Shown: in pieces, positions 44,611 through 54,106 of the stretch
Layout of the letters: each line of letters begins with the position of its first letter
How positions within the stretch are numbered: the first letter of the stretch is position 1
Assembly (NCBI RefSeq): GCF_031179145.1
Contig: NZ_JAPSIB010000006.1
Location: forward strand, 62,001 to 126,000
Direction of reading: 5' to 3'
Origin: Brevibacterium sp.
Lineage (GTDB): Bacteria > Actinomycetota > Actinomycetes > Actinomycetales > Brevibacteriaceae
DNA length: 64,000 nucleotides
Translations under genes and position numbers: made by a program
Notes under the pieces: generated by a model
What the model was told of the DNA's origin: nothing
Database searches by the model: none
What the model saw: only the letters and a program-made list of their open reading frames with translations

Positions 44611-46299
44611 ATGAGAGCACTCGCGACCTTCGACGACCGCGATTCCACCCCCACGATCGTCACCGCCGCGACGATTCGCACCGTCGACCCCGACACCCCC
44701 ACCGCCGAGGCGATGCTCATCGCCGGAGGTCGGATCTTGACCGTGGGATCCCTGACCGCCGCCGAGGCGACCGCCTCCGAGCACGGGCTCGCCCCCATCC
44801 GCGCCGACTTCCCGGAGGCGACGATCGTGCCGGGATTCGTCGACCCCCACGCCCACCCGCTCATGTACGGTCAGCTGCTCACCTGGATCGACGTCGGCCC
44901 CGACAAGGCGGCATCGATCCCGGAGATCGTCGACCTGCTCAGGGCGGGAGCGGCGAAGCTCCCCGCCGGCGTGCCGATCCGCGGCTACGGCTACGAGCAG
45001 CGCAACCTCATCGAGCGCCGCCACCCGACGAGGCACGAGCTCGACGGGGTCGCGTCCGACCGCGAGGTCTACATCATGAACGCCTCTGGGCACGGCGGCG
45101 TGGTCAACAGTTTCACACTCAAGAAGTATGGGATCACCCGCGATACCCCGAATCCCGATGGCGGCGAGTTCTTCCGGGACGCGGATGGAGAACTGACGGG
45201 GGAGCTCTCCGACGCCGCGTGCAATGCGCTGACCGGGCTCCACGGGGTGAAGATCGGTCATCACGGACCGAACTTCCACCTCGGCGACGAACCCGCCGAA
45301 CACCAGCGTCAGCTCGACCTCGTCCAACGCGAGTTCCTCTCCGGGGGTGTCACGGCTCTCGGCGACGCCCAGGTCTCGAAGCGGGAATTCGCCGCCTACC
45401 TCGAACTTGTCGACCGCGGGCAGCTGAATCTGCGGGTGTCGATGTACTTCCTCTCCCACCTCCTCGACTCGGTGCTCGAACTCGGTCTCACCGGACCCTT
45501 CGGCAACGCCTTCCTGTCTGCGGCGGGGATCAAGCTCTACGCCGACGGCACCCTGGGTGGGTGGACCGCCTACTTCCCGGAAGGGTACGTCGGCGACCCC
45601 TGCCGCACGGGCCAGCTCTACCATTCGCCCGAGGAGTACGCAGGTCTCGTCCACCGGGCCCATGCGGTGGGGCTGCAGACGGCGACCCACGCTCAGTCGC
45701 CGACCGCGATCCGGATGGTCGTCGACGCGATCGAGGCGGCGCTCGCCGATCGCCCCGATCCCGACGCCCGCCACCGCATCGAGCACTGCGGTCTGCCGGA
45801 TCCGGCAGATATCGAGCGGATGGCGCGGTTGGGGATCCGGCCCGTCAACCAGACCCAGCACTACTACAACTGGGGCGAAGGGGTCGAGCAGGCCATCGGC
45901 ACCCCCGGCGAACGGTTCAATCCGCTCGGCGAGTTCTTGGCAGCCGGGGTGCCGGCGACTCTGTCGTCGGACGCGCCGGTGGCGGAGCCGCGACCGCTCG
46001 AGGCGATCCAGACCGCGGTCACGCGAGTGACGAGACGCGGCCATCAGCTCGGACCCGACTCGCTGCGGATCTCCGCCGAGGCGGCCCTGCGCGCACACAC
46101 CCTCGAAGGAGCGATCACCCTGGGGCGGGAGCGGGAGTTCGGGTCGCTGACCGTGGGCAAACGCGCCGACTTCGCCGTCCTCGGGGCCGACCCGCTGGTG
46201 ACGCCCGGGCCGGAGATCGCGGCGATCCCCGTGCTCGAGACCTGGGTCGACGGGTCGCGCCGGTTCGGCGGGTCATCGGAGTCGCAGGCGGAGAAGTGA
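44611..46299 (+). CDS. YtcJ-like amidohydrolase (amidohydrolase family 3)
   Basis: A 562-residue metal-dependent hydrolase of the YtcJ/N-substituted-formamide-deformylase group. Metal ligands are in DPHAHP (about 78-83), HAQSP (about 369) and RIEHCG (about 390), and the late catalytic Asp in SSDAPV (about 452). CCAGGAGA precedes the ATG. Its stop overlaps the start of the next hydrolase (GTGA). Substrate unknown; formamides, N-acyl or lactam bonds are typical. Confidence 0.9.
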   Translation: MRALATFDDRDSTPTIVTAATIRTVDPDTPTAEAMLIAGGRILTVGSLTAAEATASEHGLAPIRADFPEATIVPGFVDPHAHPLMYGQLLTWIDVGPDKAASIPEIVDLLRAGAAKLPAGVPIRGYGYEQRNLIERRHPTRHELDGVASDREVYIMNASGHGGVVNSFTLKKYGITRDTPNPDGGEFFRDADGELTGELSDAACNALTGLHGVKIGHHGPNFHLGDEPAEHQRQLDLVQREFLSGGVTALGDAQVSKREFAAYLELVDRGQLNLRVSMYFLSHLLDSVLELGLTGPFGNAFLSAAGIKLYADGTLGGWTAYFPEGYVGDPCRTGQLYHSPEEYAGLVHRAHAVGLQTATHAQSPTAIRMVVDAIEAALADRPDPDARHRIEHCGLPDPADIERMARLGIRPVNQTQHYYNWGEGVEQAIGTPGERFNPLGEFLAAGVPATLSSDAPVAEPRPLEAIQTAVTRVTRRGHQLGPDSLRISAEAALRAHTLEGAITLGREREFGSLTVGKRADFAVLGADPLVTPGPEIAAIPVLETWVDGSRRFGGSSESQAEK

Positions 46300-47879
46300 G
46301 CGGGGGCGAGAAGGGCACAGCCGCCTCGGCGAAGGAGACCGCCCGGGAGTGGATCGAGGCCCACCTCGGCGAACTCCTCGACTGGCACACTCACATCTGG
46401 GAACTCGCGGAACCCGCGTGGCGGGAGTACGACTCCCAGGCCTGGTACGTCCGACGCCTGCGAGCCGAGGGCTTCGAGGTCGAGGACGGCTCGGCCGGGA
46501 TGCCCACAGCGTTCAGCGCCCGGTGGACGAACGGTGAGGGCCCGACCCTGCTCACCTACGCCGAATACGACGCCGTGCCCGGCAACAGCCAAGCTGCGAG
46601 GACGCATGAGGAACCACGGGAAGGACTGTCGCGGTTCGCACCCGGGCACACCGACCCGCATTCGGCGCTGGGGATCTCGACCCTGGCGGGACTGCTCGCG
46701 ACCAAGCACGCGATGGAGGCGCACGGAATCACCGGCACACTGCTCTACACGGGAGAGCCGGCGGAGAAGATGCACGGCTCGAAGGTCGTCCACGGTCTGC
46801 GCGGCTACTACGACGACGCCGATGCGATCGTGTCCTTCCACCCCTTCTACATGCTGCCGCTGTGCAACACCGCGCGCTGGGACACCCAGTGCGGGGCCTA
46901 TTACAGCAAGGTCTACTCCTTCATCTGTGATGCCCCGGAGACCTGGCAGCACTCGACCGCGGACCCGCATTCGCCCATCCCCGCCTCCCACTCGGCGGCT
47001 CGGGCGCCGGGAGCGAATCTGGCGCTGACGCAGATGTACACCTCGTCGCGGGCGATGCTCGACTCGATGCTGCCGGCCAGCGGCGGCTGGAGCTTCTCCG
47101 ACGCGATCCTCGCCGACGGTCAGGCGACGGCGGACAACCTGCCCCAACGGGTCGCGCGAATCCAGTTCTCCTGGCGCACCCCGGACATCGAGATGGCCGA
47201 GCACATCCTCGCCGTCCTTGACCGCAACGCCGAAGCCGCCGCGATGATGGGCCATTGCACCGTCGAGGAGCGGTGGATCGCCCGCAGCCGCCCGGGACGG
47301 ACGAATCATGCGCTTGCTTCGGTGCTCTTCGACAACCTCGCCGAGGTGGGGCCGCCTCACTACGATGCTGAGGCGGTGGCGCGTGCCCAGGAGATCCAAC
47401 TTTCGCTGGGGCTTGAGGCCGGCGATCATCCATTCCTCCCCGAGACCGAGCAGCTCATCACCCCGCAGGAGGCCGAGCGACTGCTGCGTGATCAGATGCC
47501 GGCATGGCAGCGGAACTGGACGAGCGACGACTACGTCGAGATGAGCCACTATGCGCCACTCGTCCGGTTCTATGTCGCTCGCCCGGCACTGAGCTCAATA
47601 CCCGGGGCCGGCCCGTATCCGGCGTGGGTGATGAACGCCCTGGGCGGGATGCCGGAGACAATCGCTCCGACGATCGTCACCGCCGGAAAGACGGTGGCCG
47701 GAACCTTTCTCGACCTGCTCACACGGCCCGACGTCCTCGCCGAGGCGAAGGAGGAGTTCGAGACCCGGGTCGCCGCCGAACCGATGCCGGCCTTGTTGCC
47801 GCCGGACTTCGAACCGCCCATCGACCTGCCCTGGCCGGACTACCGGGTGGAGCGGGGGAGCGGAGTGCGGCGATGGTGA
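46296..47879 (+). CDS. M20-type amidohydrolase with altered metal motif
   Basis: A 527-residue M20/AbgB-like enzyme. AEYDAVPG (about 88-95) is standard, but the usual GHACGH zinc segment is replaced by APGHTDPHSALG (about 115-126), as in a p-aminobenzoyl-glutamate-hydrolase-like side branch. Catalytic Glu lies in TGEPAEKMHG (about 152). It is longer than ordinary M20 enzymes. The GTG start overlaps the YtcJ stop. Its last 40 bp overlap the convergent IclR gene. Confidence 0.88.
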   Translation: MSGGEKGTAASAKETAREWIEAHLGELLDWHTHIWELAEPAWREYDSQAWYVRRLRAEGFEVEDGSAGMPTAFSARWTNGEGPTLLTYAEYDAVPGNSQAARTHEEPREGLSRFAPGHTDPHSALGISTLAGLLATKHAMEAHGITGTLLYTGEPAEKMHGSKVVHGLRGYYDDADAIVSFHPFYMLPLCNTARWDTQCGAYYSKVYSFICDAPETWQHSTADPHSPIPASHSAARAPGANLALTQMYTSSRAMLDSMLPASGGWSFSDAILADGQATADNLPQRVARIQFSWRTPDIEMAEHILAVLDRNAEAAAMMGHCTVEERWIARSRPGRTNHALASVLFDNLAEVGPPHYDAEAVARAQEIQLSLGLEAGDHPFLPETEQLITPQEAERLLRDQMPAWQRNWTSDDYVEMSHYAPLVRFYVARPALSSIPGAGPYPAWVMNALGGMPETIAPTIVTAGKTVAGTFLDLLTRPDVLAEAKEEFETRVAAEPMPALLPPDFEPPIDLPWPDYRVERGSGVRRW

Positions 47880-48667
47880 CGCGCCGCCGTCTGCGTCAAG
47901 CTCCGCGTCAGCGCCTCACTCGCCTCGTGGAGCAGCGGTACCAGATCTCGGAGAGGTTCCGCGGCCTCGGCTGACGCATTCTCGATCAGGCACAGGGAGG
48001 CGACGGGCCGTCGGCCGACGTAGACCGGCACCGCCAGCGCCCTCGTCTGCAGGTCGAACTCACCTTCGGAGATCGCATAGCCGACTTCAGCTGCGCTGCG
48101 GAACTGTGCCTCGAGCTCATCGCGGTCAACGGTTGTCGCCTCGGAGAACCGGCCGAACGGTCGGTCGGAGAGAAGTGCCTTCCGCTCGGTCGGGTCGAGG
48201 AAGGCGAAATAGCCGCGAGCCGCGGCCCCGGCGTGCGCCGGATACAGCTCGTTCTTCACGGAGTGCTGCCAGAGTGGACCGTTGTCGCCATCGACGATCG
48301 CAACCACGCGGATATGGGTTCCGTCGGGGATGGCGAACAGCGCCGTTCGGGTGCTGCGGGAGCTCAGGTCCTTGAGCGTCGGATCTGCCAACGCGGCCAG
48401 CCCGCCCGTGCGCTCCCACAGCGCGGACATCCTCCACAGCGTGGGACCCAAACGGTAACGCCGGCTGTAGGGCATGACCCGAAGGAACCCTCTGTCGGCC
48501 AGGGCCGCGAGGAGGCGCTGTGCGGTCGATTGGCTCAGCCCGAACTCCTCGGCGAGTTCGGAGACACCCCATTCCTCCCGCTCCTCGTTGAAGGACAGCA
48601 GAATCTCCAGGGCGCGATCGACCGTCTGCAGAGTGGGTCGTGGCTGCCGGTTCGACACGGTGCTCAT
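47840..48667 (-). CDS. IclR family transcriptional regulator
   Basis: A 275-residue IclR protein: winged HTH at about 12-75 (VSELAEEFGLSQSTAQRLLAAL), then the GAF-like effector domain (about 90-250). The C-terminal tail is Arg/Pro-rich and lies in the 40-bp overlap with the convergent M20 gene. It is divergent from the OPT-peptidase operon (213-bp spacer) and probably controls that. Confidence 0.92.
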   Translation of the reverse strand: MSTVSNRQPRPTLQTVDRALEILLSFNEEREEWGVSELAEEFGLSQSTAQRLLAALADRGFLRVMPYSRRYRLGPTLWRMSALWERTGGLAALADPTLKDLSSRSTRTALFAIPDGTHIRVVAIVDGDNGPLWQHSVKNELYPAHAGAAARGYFAFLDPTERKALLSDRPFGRFSEATTVDRDELEAQFRSAAEVGYAISEGEFDLQTRALAVPVYVGRRPVASLCLIENASAEAAEPLRDLVPLLHEASEALTRSLTQTAARHHRRTPLPRSTR

Positions 48668-48879
48668 GCGGTCAGTCTACGAAGTCGCAGACTCAATGAG
48701 CGGGCCGAACGCTCTGGAACCCAAATACAGGGTTTTTCTTTCACTCTGTGGGAACACATGGGAATAATCGAGAGCGCGGTGATGACGGTCACGAACCGGC
48801 CGGATTCTCGCACTCATGATTGTTTCCGCCGAGCCCACGCTGACGCAGCAGGTTCGGCCACGACCAGGTGGTGCAGCCA

Positions 48880-50514
48880 ATGACGAACAGCCCCACAGAC
48901 CCACAGCTCTCCCACAAACCAGCCTCTCCCAACCATCCGCGGACATTCGAACCGCTGACCCTCATTCTTCTCATCGTCCTCTGCGTCGGCGGTTCTCTCA
49001 TCGGCCTGCGGCTGATCACGACGCTCGGGATCTCCGCCAACACCTCGGTGATTGGTGCCCTGGTCGCCATGGTGATCGGACGACTGTCGATCCTCGGGTT
49101 CCAGAAGATGCGCAACGTCCATCGGCAGAACCTCGCCCAGAGCGCGATCTCGGCCTCGACCTTCGCGGCGTCGAACGCCCTCATCGCCCCGATTGCCATT
49201 CCCTTCGTGATGGGCCGTGGCGATCTCGTCTGGCCGATGTTCATCGGAGCGTCGTTCGCGCTGGTCGTTGACGGCTTCGTGCTCTATCGGGCGTTCGGCT
49301 CCGAATTCCTCCCCGCCACCTCGGCGTGGCCTCCCGGGGTCGCCGCCGCTGAGACGATCAAGGCAGGAGACGAAGGCGGGAAGCGTGCCTGGATCCTCGC
49401 CGGAGGCGGAGTCGTCGGGTTCATCGGATCCTTCTTCGGCCTGCCGATGTCGGCGATGGGCGTCGCGTTCCTCGGAAATCTCTGGGCACTGTCGATGTTC
49501 GGACTCGGGCTGCTCATCAATCAGTACGTCCCGCAGCTGTGGAACATCGATCTGGCGAGCATGTACATTCCGCACGGAGTCATGATCGGGGCCGGGCTGG
49601 TGGCGCTGGGACAGGCCGTCAGAATCCTGCTCCGCAAGAAGCCCAAGGTCGACGTCGCGTCGCTGGACGAGGGCCAGGAGCCGGACCCGGCCGAGCTGCC
49701 GACAGTCACTCCGAAGCGGCTGCGTGGCGCACTCGCCAACGGCTTCGTCCTCTACGTCGCGGGAGCGATCATCCTCGCCGTCGCCGGTGGCCTGTGGGAG
49801 GAGATGAGCGTCTGGGCTCTCATCGGCTGGGTCCTGTTCGCCGCGGTCGCGGCGATCATCCACGAGATCATCGTCGGTCTCGCGGCCATGCACTCCGGCT
49901 GGTTCCCCGCATTCGCCGTGACGCTGATCTTCCTCATCATCGGTATGCTCATCGGCATTCCCCTGATCCCGCTCGCGCTGCTGGTCGGATACTGCTCCGC
50001 CACCGGCCCTGCCTTCGCGGACATGGGGTACGACCTCAAGGCCGGATGGATCCTGCGCAAAGGCGAACGACCCTACACCGAGTACGAACTCGCGGGACGC
50101 AAGCAGCAGTTCCTCGCCTCACTCGTCGGATTCTTCGTCGCCATCGCCATGGTGGCCCTGCTCTGGGACTCGTTCCTGTCGAGCGGCCAGATTCCGCCGG
50201 TGTCGCAGGTGTTCGCGGACACGATCTCCGCCGGGCTCAGCGACACCTCGATTTGGACGAGCCTGCTTCTCTGGGCAGTCCCCGGAGCCCTGATCCAACT
50301 CGTCGGAGGAGCGAAACGTCAAATGGGCGTGCTCCTGGCCACCGGTCTGCTCATCACCACGCCATGGGCCGGGTGGCTGGTCATGATCGCAATCGTCGCC
50401 CGTCTCGTCTGGACCAAGCTGCGCGGAGAGAAGGGCGAGAACGAGATCGTCCTCTTCGGAGCCGGCATCATCGCCGGAGATGCCGTTTGGGGAACTGCTC
50501 AGGTCTTCAAGTAG
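48880..50514 (+). CDS. OPT family oligopeptide transporter
   Basis: A 544-residue polytopic permease of the OPT/YSL family, which imports peptides or metal chelates with protons. About 14 helices can be drawn; residues 1-28 are polar. FLPATSAWPPGVAAAETI (about 150) and GYDLKAGWILRKGERPYTEYELAGR (split, about 381-405) match OPT loop motifs. A GTG at 48868 is an alternative start. First gene of an operon with M29, S33 and DUF1177 products. Confidence 0.88.
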   Translation: MTNSPTDPQLSHKPASPNHPRTFEPLTLILLIVLCVGGSLIGLRLITTLGISANTSVIGALVAMVIGRLSILGFQKMRNVHRQNLAQSAISASTFAASNALIAPIAIPFVMGRGDLVWPMFIGASFALVVDGFVLYRAFGSEFLPATSAWPPGVAAAETIKAGDEGGKRAWILAGGGVVGFIGSFFGLPMSAMGVAFLGNLWALSMFGLGLLINQYVPQLWNIDLASMYIPHGVMIGAGLVALGQAVRILLRKKPKVDVASLDEGQEPDPAELPTVTPKRLRGALANGFVLYVAGAIILAVAGGLWEEMSVWALIGWVLFAAVAAIIHEIIVGLAAMHSGWFPAFAVTLIFLIIGMLIGIPLIPLALLVGYCSATGPAFADMGYDLKAGWILRKGERPYTEYELAGRKQQFLASLVGFFVAIAMVALLWDSFLSSGQIPPVSQVFADTISAGLSDTSIWTSLLLWAVPGALIQLVGGAKRQMGVLLATGLLITTPWAGWLVMIAIVARLVWTKLRGEKGENEIVLFGAGIIAGDAVWGTAQVFK

Positions 50515-50620
50515 ATCCCCAAGCACCGTCCCGCCGATCACCCACCGACCACCTGACTCACCGAACCATCGACCCAATCCCCGGAGCCGATTCCCGGCAC
50601 CGCCACTGAAGGAGAAACAC

Positions 50621-51688
50621 ATGGAAGTTGTCAGCCGCATCGAAAGCCACGCGAGCTACCTCGACTACGAGGCGACCCTGGGAGCGCGCAAACTGATCGA
50701 AGAGATCATGCTTGTGAAGAAGGGCGAGAACCTCGTCATCACGGCCGACACCGCCACGGATATGCGCGTCGTCGACGTGACTGCCGCAGCCGCCTACGCG
50801 GTGGGCGCCCAGCCGACGGTGATCCGCTACCCGACCAGTTCGACCAGCGCTGTCGAACCGCCGGCGCCGATCGCAGCCGCCATCGCCGAAGCGGACGTCT
50901 GGATCGAATTCCAACTCGGCTACATCATGCACTCCGAAGCCTTCCGGGTCGCCCTGGGCAACGGCTGCCGGTACATCAACCTCACTGGAATGGATGTGCA
51001 GATGCTCGTCGACACGGTCGGTCGCGTCGACTATCAGGAGGTCACCGACCTGGGCTGGGCACTCGTCCGTCTCCTCGAGCAGGCCGAGAAGATCAGGATC
51101 ACCAGCCCGGCCGGCACCGACATCTCGGCGACGATCGGTGACCGTCCGATCAACCTCCGTGGCCTTCCCGCCACCGAACCCGGTCAGTCGGTCATGCTCT
51201 CGGGGCAGATCTCGTTCAACCCCTACGAGGACACTCAGAACGGGGTCGTCGTCTTCGACGGCGGGGCCTGGCCGCCGAATGAGCTCGGTCTGCTCAATTC
51301 TGAGATCCGCTGCGAAGTGAAGAACGGCGCCATCACGGACATCACCGGTCCCGGCACCGACGCGGCGACCTACGCGAACTGGATGGCCTCCTTCGACGAT
51401 CCCAACATGTACCGCCTGGCCCACTGGAGCCTCGGCTTCAACCCGGGAGTGCCGGCGCTGACCGGACGGATCGTCGAGGACGAGCGCGTGTTCGGCACGG
51501 TCGAATTCGGGATGGGCACCAAGGGCAGCTGGATCGGCGGCGACTACTGGTCCGCCGCGGCACACACCGATGCCAGCATGAATCTGCCGTCGATCTTCCT
51601 CGACGGAACTCCCATCGAAGTGGACGGCAAGTACATGCACCCCGAGATCGTCGAGATCTGCCGGCGCATGGGCATCGAGGGATACTGA
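50621..51688 (+). CDS. M29 aminopeptidase/NicX-like metalloenzyme
   Basis: A 355-residue protein of the thermophilic-aminopeptidase (M29) superfamily, which also includes the ring-cleaving dioxygenase NicX. VKKGENLVITADT (about 34-46), the middle INLTGMDVQMLVD, and the C-terminal EFGMGTKG and DASMNLPSIFLDG stretch are visible. AAGGAGAA is 6 bp before the ATG at 50621. Next to a peptide permease and a prolyl peptidase, the peptidase reading is favoured. Its stop overlaps the S33 start (TGATG). Confidence 0.82.
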   Translation: MEVVSRIESHASYLDYEATLGARKLIEEIMLVKKGENLVITADTATDMRVVDVTAAAAYAVGAQPTVIRYPTSSTSAVEPPAPIAAAIAEADVWIEFQLGYIMHSEAFRVALGNGCRYINLTGMDVQMLVDTVGRVDYQEVTDLGWALVRLLEQAEKIRITSPAGTDISATIGDRPINLRGLPATEPGQSVMLSGQISFNPYEDTQNGVVVFDGGAWPPNELGLLNSEIRCEVKNGAITDITGPGTDAATYANWMASFDDPNMYRLAHWSLGFNPGVPALTGRIVEDERVFGTVEFGMGTKGSWIGGDYWSAAAHTDASMNLPSIFLDGTPIEVDGKYMHPEIVEICRRMGIEGY

Positions 51689-52992
51689 TGGCGACCCGTC
51701 AGCGATCGAACGCTCCTCGTCGAATCGACGGGCTCGAGTTCACCGAGCACTTCATCGAGGTTCCCCTCGACCATGCTCACCCGCAGGAGACCATCACCGT
51801 GTTCGCCCGTGAAGTCGCAGCGGTCGACAAGTTGGACAGGCAGCTTCCTCACCTGCTGTGGTTCCAGGGCGGTCCGGGCAACAAAGCGGACCGTCCGGCC
51901 GGAGCGAACGGATGGCTGAAGCGAGCGCTCGAGGACTTCCGTGTGATCCTGCTCGACCAGCGAGGAACGGGATTGTCCACGCCCCTGAGCAGGGAGTCGA
52001 TCCCTGACGGCCTCGACGCCCGAGGCCTCGCCGAGTATGCCGCACACTTCCGTGCCGATGCGATCATCGCCGACGCCGAGGCGGTGCGGCGGTACTTGGG
52101 CATCGAGAAGTGGTCCGTGCTGGGGCAGAGCTACGGTGGTTTCCTCGCAGTGTCCTATCTGTCGAAATGCCCGGAGTCCCTGCGCGAGGTGATGATCACT
52201 GCCGGTCTGCCCACCTTGAGTGGGAACGCGGATGAAGTGTATCGGCACACTCTGGCGGCGACCGCGCGGCGCAGTGACGAGTTCTTTGCGACTTTCCCTG
52301 CCGCGGAGGACAGGATCTGGGACATCGTCGACCACCTCGATCGTGTCGACGAGCACCTTCCCAGCGGAGAGAGGCTGAGCGTCGAACGGCTGCAGACGCT
52401 CGGCATCCAGCTGGGATCCGATGCGGGGTTCCGCGCACTCAGCTATCAGCTGGAGACGGCGTTCATCGAGACGCCTGGAGGCCCGCGTCTCAGCGACGTC
52501 TTCCTCCGCGACGTCGAGGACGTGGTCTCCTTCGCCCGGCGCCCGCTGTATGCGCTGCTGCACGAGTCCATCTACTCCCGCGGCGCGCCCACGGCGTGGG
52601 CGGCTCACCGGGTGCGGGAGGAACTCGAGGAATTCTCACCGAAGCGCCGCCGAGGTGACGGCCAGTTTCGGTTCACCGGTGAGATGGTCTTCCCCTGGCA
52701 GTTCGAGCAGGACCCGGCGCTCGTGCCCTTCGCCGCCGCCGCCGAGGCGCTGGCGTCGGCCGAAGGCCTCTCCGACCCTTTCGATGACGAGGCGCTCGCC
52801 GCCAACACGGTGCCGGTGGCGGCGGCCGTGTACGTCGATGACATGTTCGTCCCCTACGAGCTCTCCGTGGAAACCGCGGAGCGCATCGGCGGGGTCGATC
52901 TCCACATCACCAACGAGTACCAGCACGACGGCATTCGGCAGGACGGCTACGCGCTCGTGTCCAAGCTGCTCGACTCGGTGCGGAAGAGGTGA
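51688..52992 (+). CDS. Proline iminopeptidase-like alpha/beta hydrolase (S33)
   Basis: A 434-residue S33 peptidase. The oxyanion segment WFQGGPGNKA (about 57-66), DQRGTGLS (about 91-98) and the nucleophile elbow GQSYGG (about 148-153) are clear; the cap (about 190-330) is large. The late His is in NEYQHDG (about 411-417). It should remove N-terminal proline from imported peptides. The 4-base overlap with M29 and the GTGA overlap with DUF1177 show one tight operon. Confidence 0.9.
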   Translation: MATRQRSNAPRRIDGLEFTEHFIEVPLDHAHPQETITVFAREVAAVDKLDRQLPHLLWFQGGPGNKADRPAGANGWLKRALEDFRVILLDQRGTGLSTPLSRESIPDGLDARGLAEYAAHFRADAIIADAEAVRRYLGIEKWSVLGQSYGGFLAVSYLSKCPESLREVMITAGLPTLSGNADEVYRHTLAATARRSDEFFATFPAAEDRIWDIVDHLDRVDEHLPSGERLSVERLQTLGIQLGSDAGFRALSYQLETAFIETPGGPRLSDVFLRDVEDVVSFARRPLYALLHESIYSRGAPTAWAAHRVREELEEFSPKRRRGDGQFRFTGEMVFPWQFEQDPALVPFAAAAEALASAEGLSDPFDDEALAANTVPVAAAVYVDDMFVPYELSVETAERIGGVDLHITNEYQHDGIRQDGYALVSKLLDSVRKR

Positions 52993-53993
52993 GGGACATG
53001 CTGTCTCATGTGCTCTCCGTCCTCGATCTGCTCGACTCCCCGCAGGCGTCTGCCGCCGGCGTCATCGAGGCGTTGGAAGCTTCGGCCCCCGACTTCGTCG
53101 AGTTCGAGTCCGAAGTCGTGACAGGGGAGAAGGGCTCCACAGACTTCATCAGGATCATCATTCCCGGAACCGAGGGAAAGCGATTCGGCGGTCGTGCCCG
53201 GACGCTGGGAATCCTCGGTCGCCTCGGCGGTCTGGGTGCCCGTCCCGAACTCATCGGCTTCGTCTCCGATGGGGACGGGGCCGCTGCGGCGCTGTCGGCG
53301 GCGGCCAAGCTGTGCGCCATGGCCGCGCAGGGTGACAGGTTGGTCGGCGACGTCATCGTCGCGACGCACATCGATCCCGATGCCCCGACTCAGCCCCATG
53401 ATCCGGTGCCATTCATGAACTCCGTGGTGGAGATCGAGGAGATGAATGCCCATGAGGTCAGCTCCGAAATGGACGCGATCGTGTCGATCGACACGACGAA
53501 GGGCAACCGGCTGCTCAACCACCGCGGCATCAGCATCACGCCGACGGCGAAGGATGGGTACCTCCTCCGCGTCAGCGAAGACCTCATCGGGGTTCTCGAA
53601 ACCGTAACGGGGGATCATGCTCGGGTGTTCCCGATCACCCAGCAGGACATCACGCCCTACGGCAATGGGCTGCACCACGTGAACTCGATCATGCAGCCGG
53701 CCGTCGCCACCGACGCGCCGGTGGTCGGCGTCGCACTGACCACGGTCACCGCGGTGGCCGGCTGCGCGACGGGTGCCAGCCATGCGGTCGACATCGAGGC
53801 CGCCACTCGGTTCGCGATCGAGGTCGCGAAAGGATTCGGCTCTGGAGCGGTCGACTTCTTCGATGAGGTCGAATTCGAGCGGATCGTCGACCTCTACGGT
53901 TCGAACTCGCACTTCCGGAGGCAGGGAGGAGCCGGCACATTGTGCTCTTCCTGCGGCGGCAGGATAGCCGACGAAGTCCGCGCGACGCGTTGA
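52989..53993 (+). CDS. DUF1177 family protein
   Basis: A 334-residue DUF1177 protein of unknown function. VIVATHIDPDAPTQPHDPVPFM (split, about 118-139) and the ending GGAGTLCSSCGGRI, with a CSSC pair near 317-320, are conserved-looking. His, Asp and Glu clusters suggest a metal hydrolase. DUF1177 genes recur beside OPT transporters and aminopeptidases, so a role in peptide or D-amino-acid turnover is inferred. Confidence 0.88.
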   Translation: MRDMLSHVLSVLDLLDSPQASAAGVIEALEASAPDFVEFESEVVTGEKGSTDFIRIIIPGTEGKRFGGRARTLGILGRLGGLGARPELIGFVSDGDGAAAALSAAAKLCAMAAQGDRLVGDVIVATHIDPDAPTQPHDPVPFMNSVVEIEEMNAHEVSSEMDAIVSIDTTKGNRLLNHRGISITPTAKDGYLLRVSEDLIGVLETVTGDHARVFPITQQDITPYGNGLHHVNSIMQPAVATDAPVVGVALTTVTAVAGCATGASHAVDIEAATRFAIEVAKGFGSGAVDFFDEVEFERIVDLYGSNSHFRRQGGAGTLCSSCGGRIADEVRATR

Positions 53994-54060
53994 GATACAT
54001 AGGGGTGGTCGCGGGTGAGATGGCAGCTTGGGTGATTAAGAAGGACTGTTGAGCGATCAG

Positions 54061-54106
54061 CTCAGGCCCGGCCGCCATCACCTCAGGCCGGGCCGCCATC
54101 ACCTCA
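54061..54106. repeat. 21-bp tandem repeat forming a terminator hairpin
   Basis: Two copies of a 21-bp unit (54061-54081 and 54082-54102) differing by one base, with a partial third running into the crotonase stop. The difference makes GGCCCGGCC (54065-54073) and GGCCGGGCC (54086-54094) complementary, a 9-bp stem. It lies between convergent genes. Confidence 0.6.
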
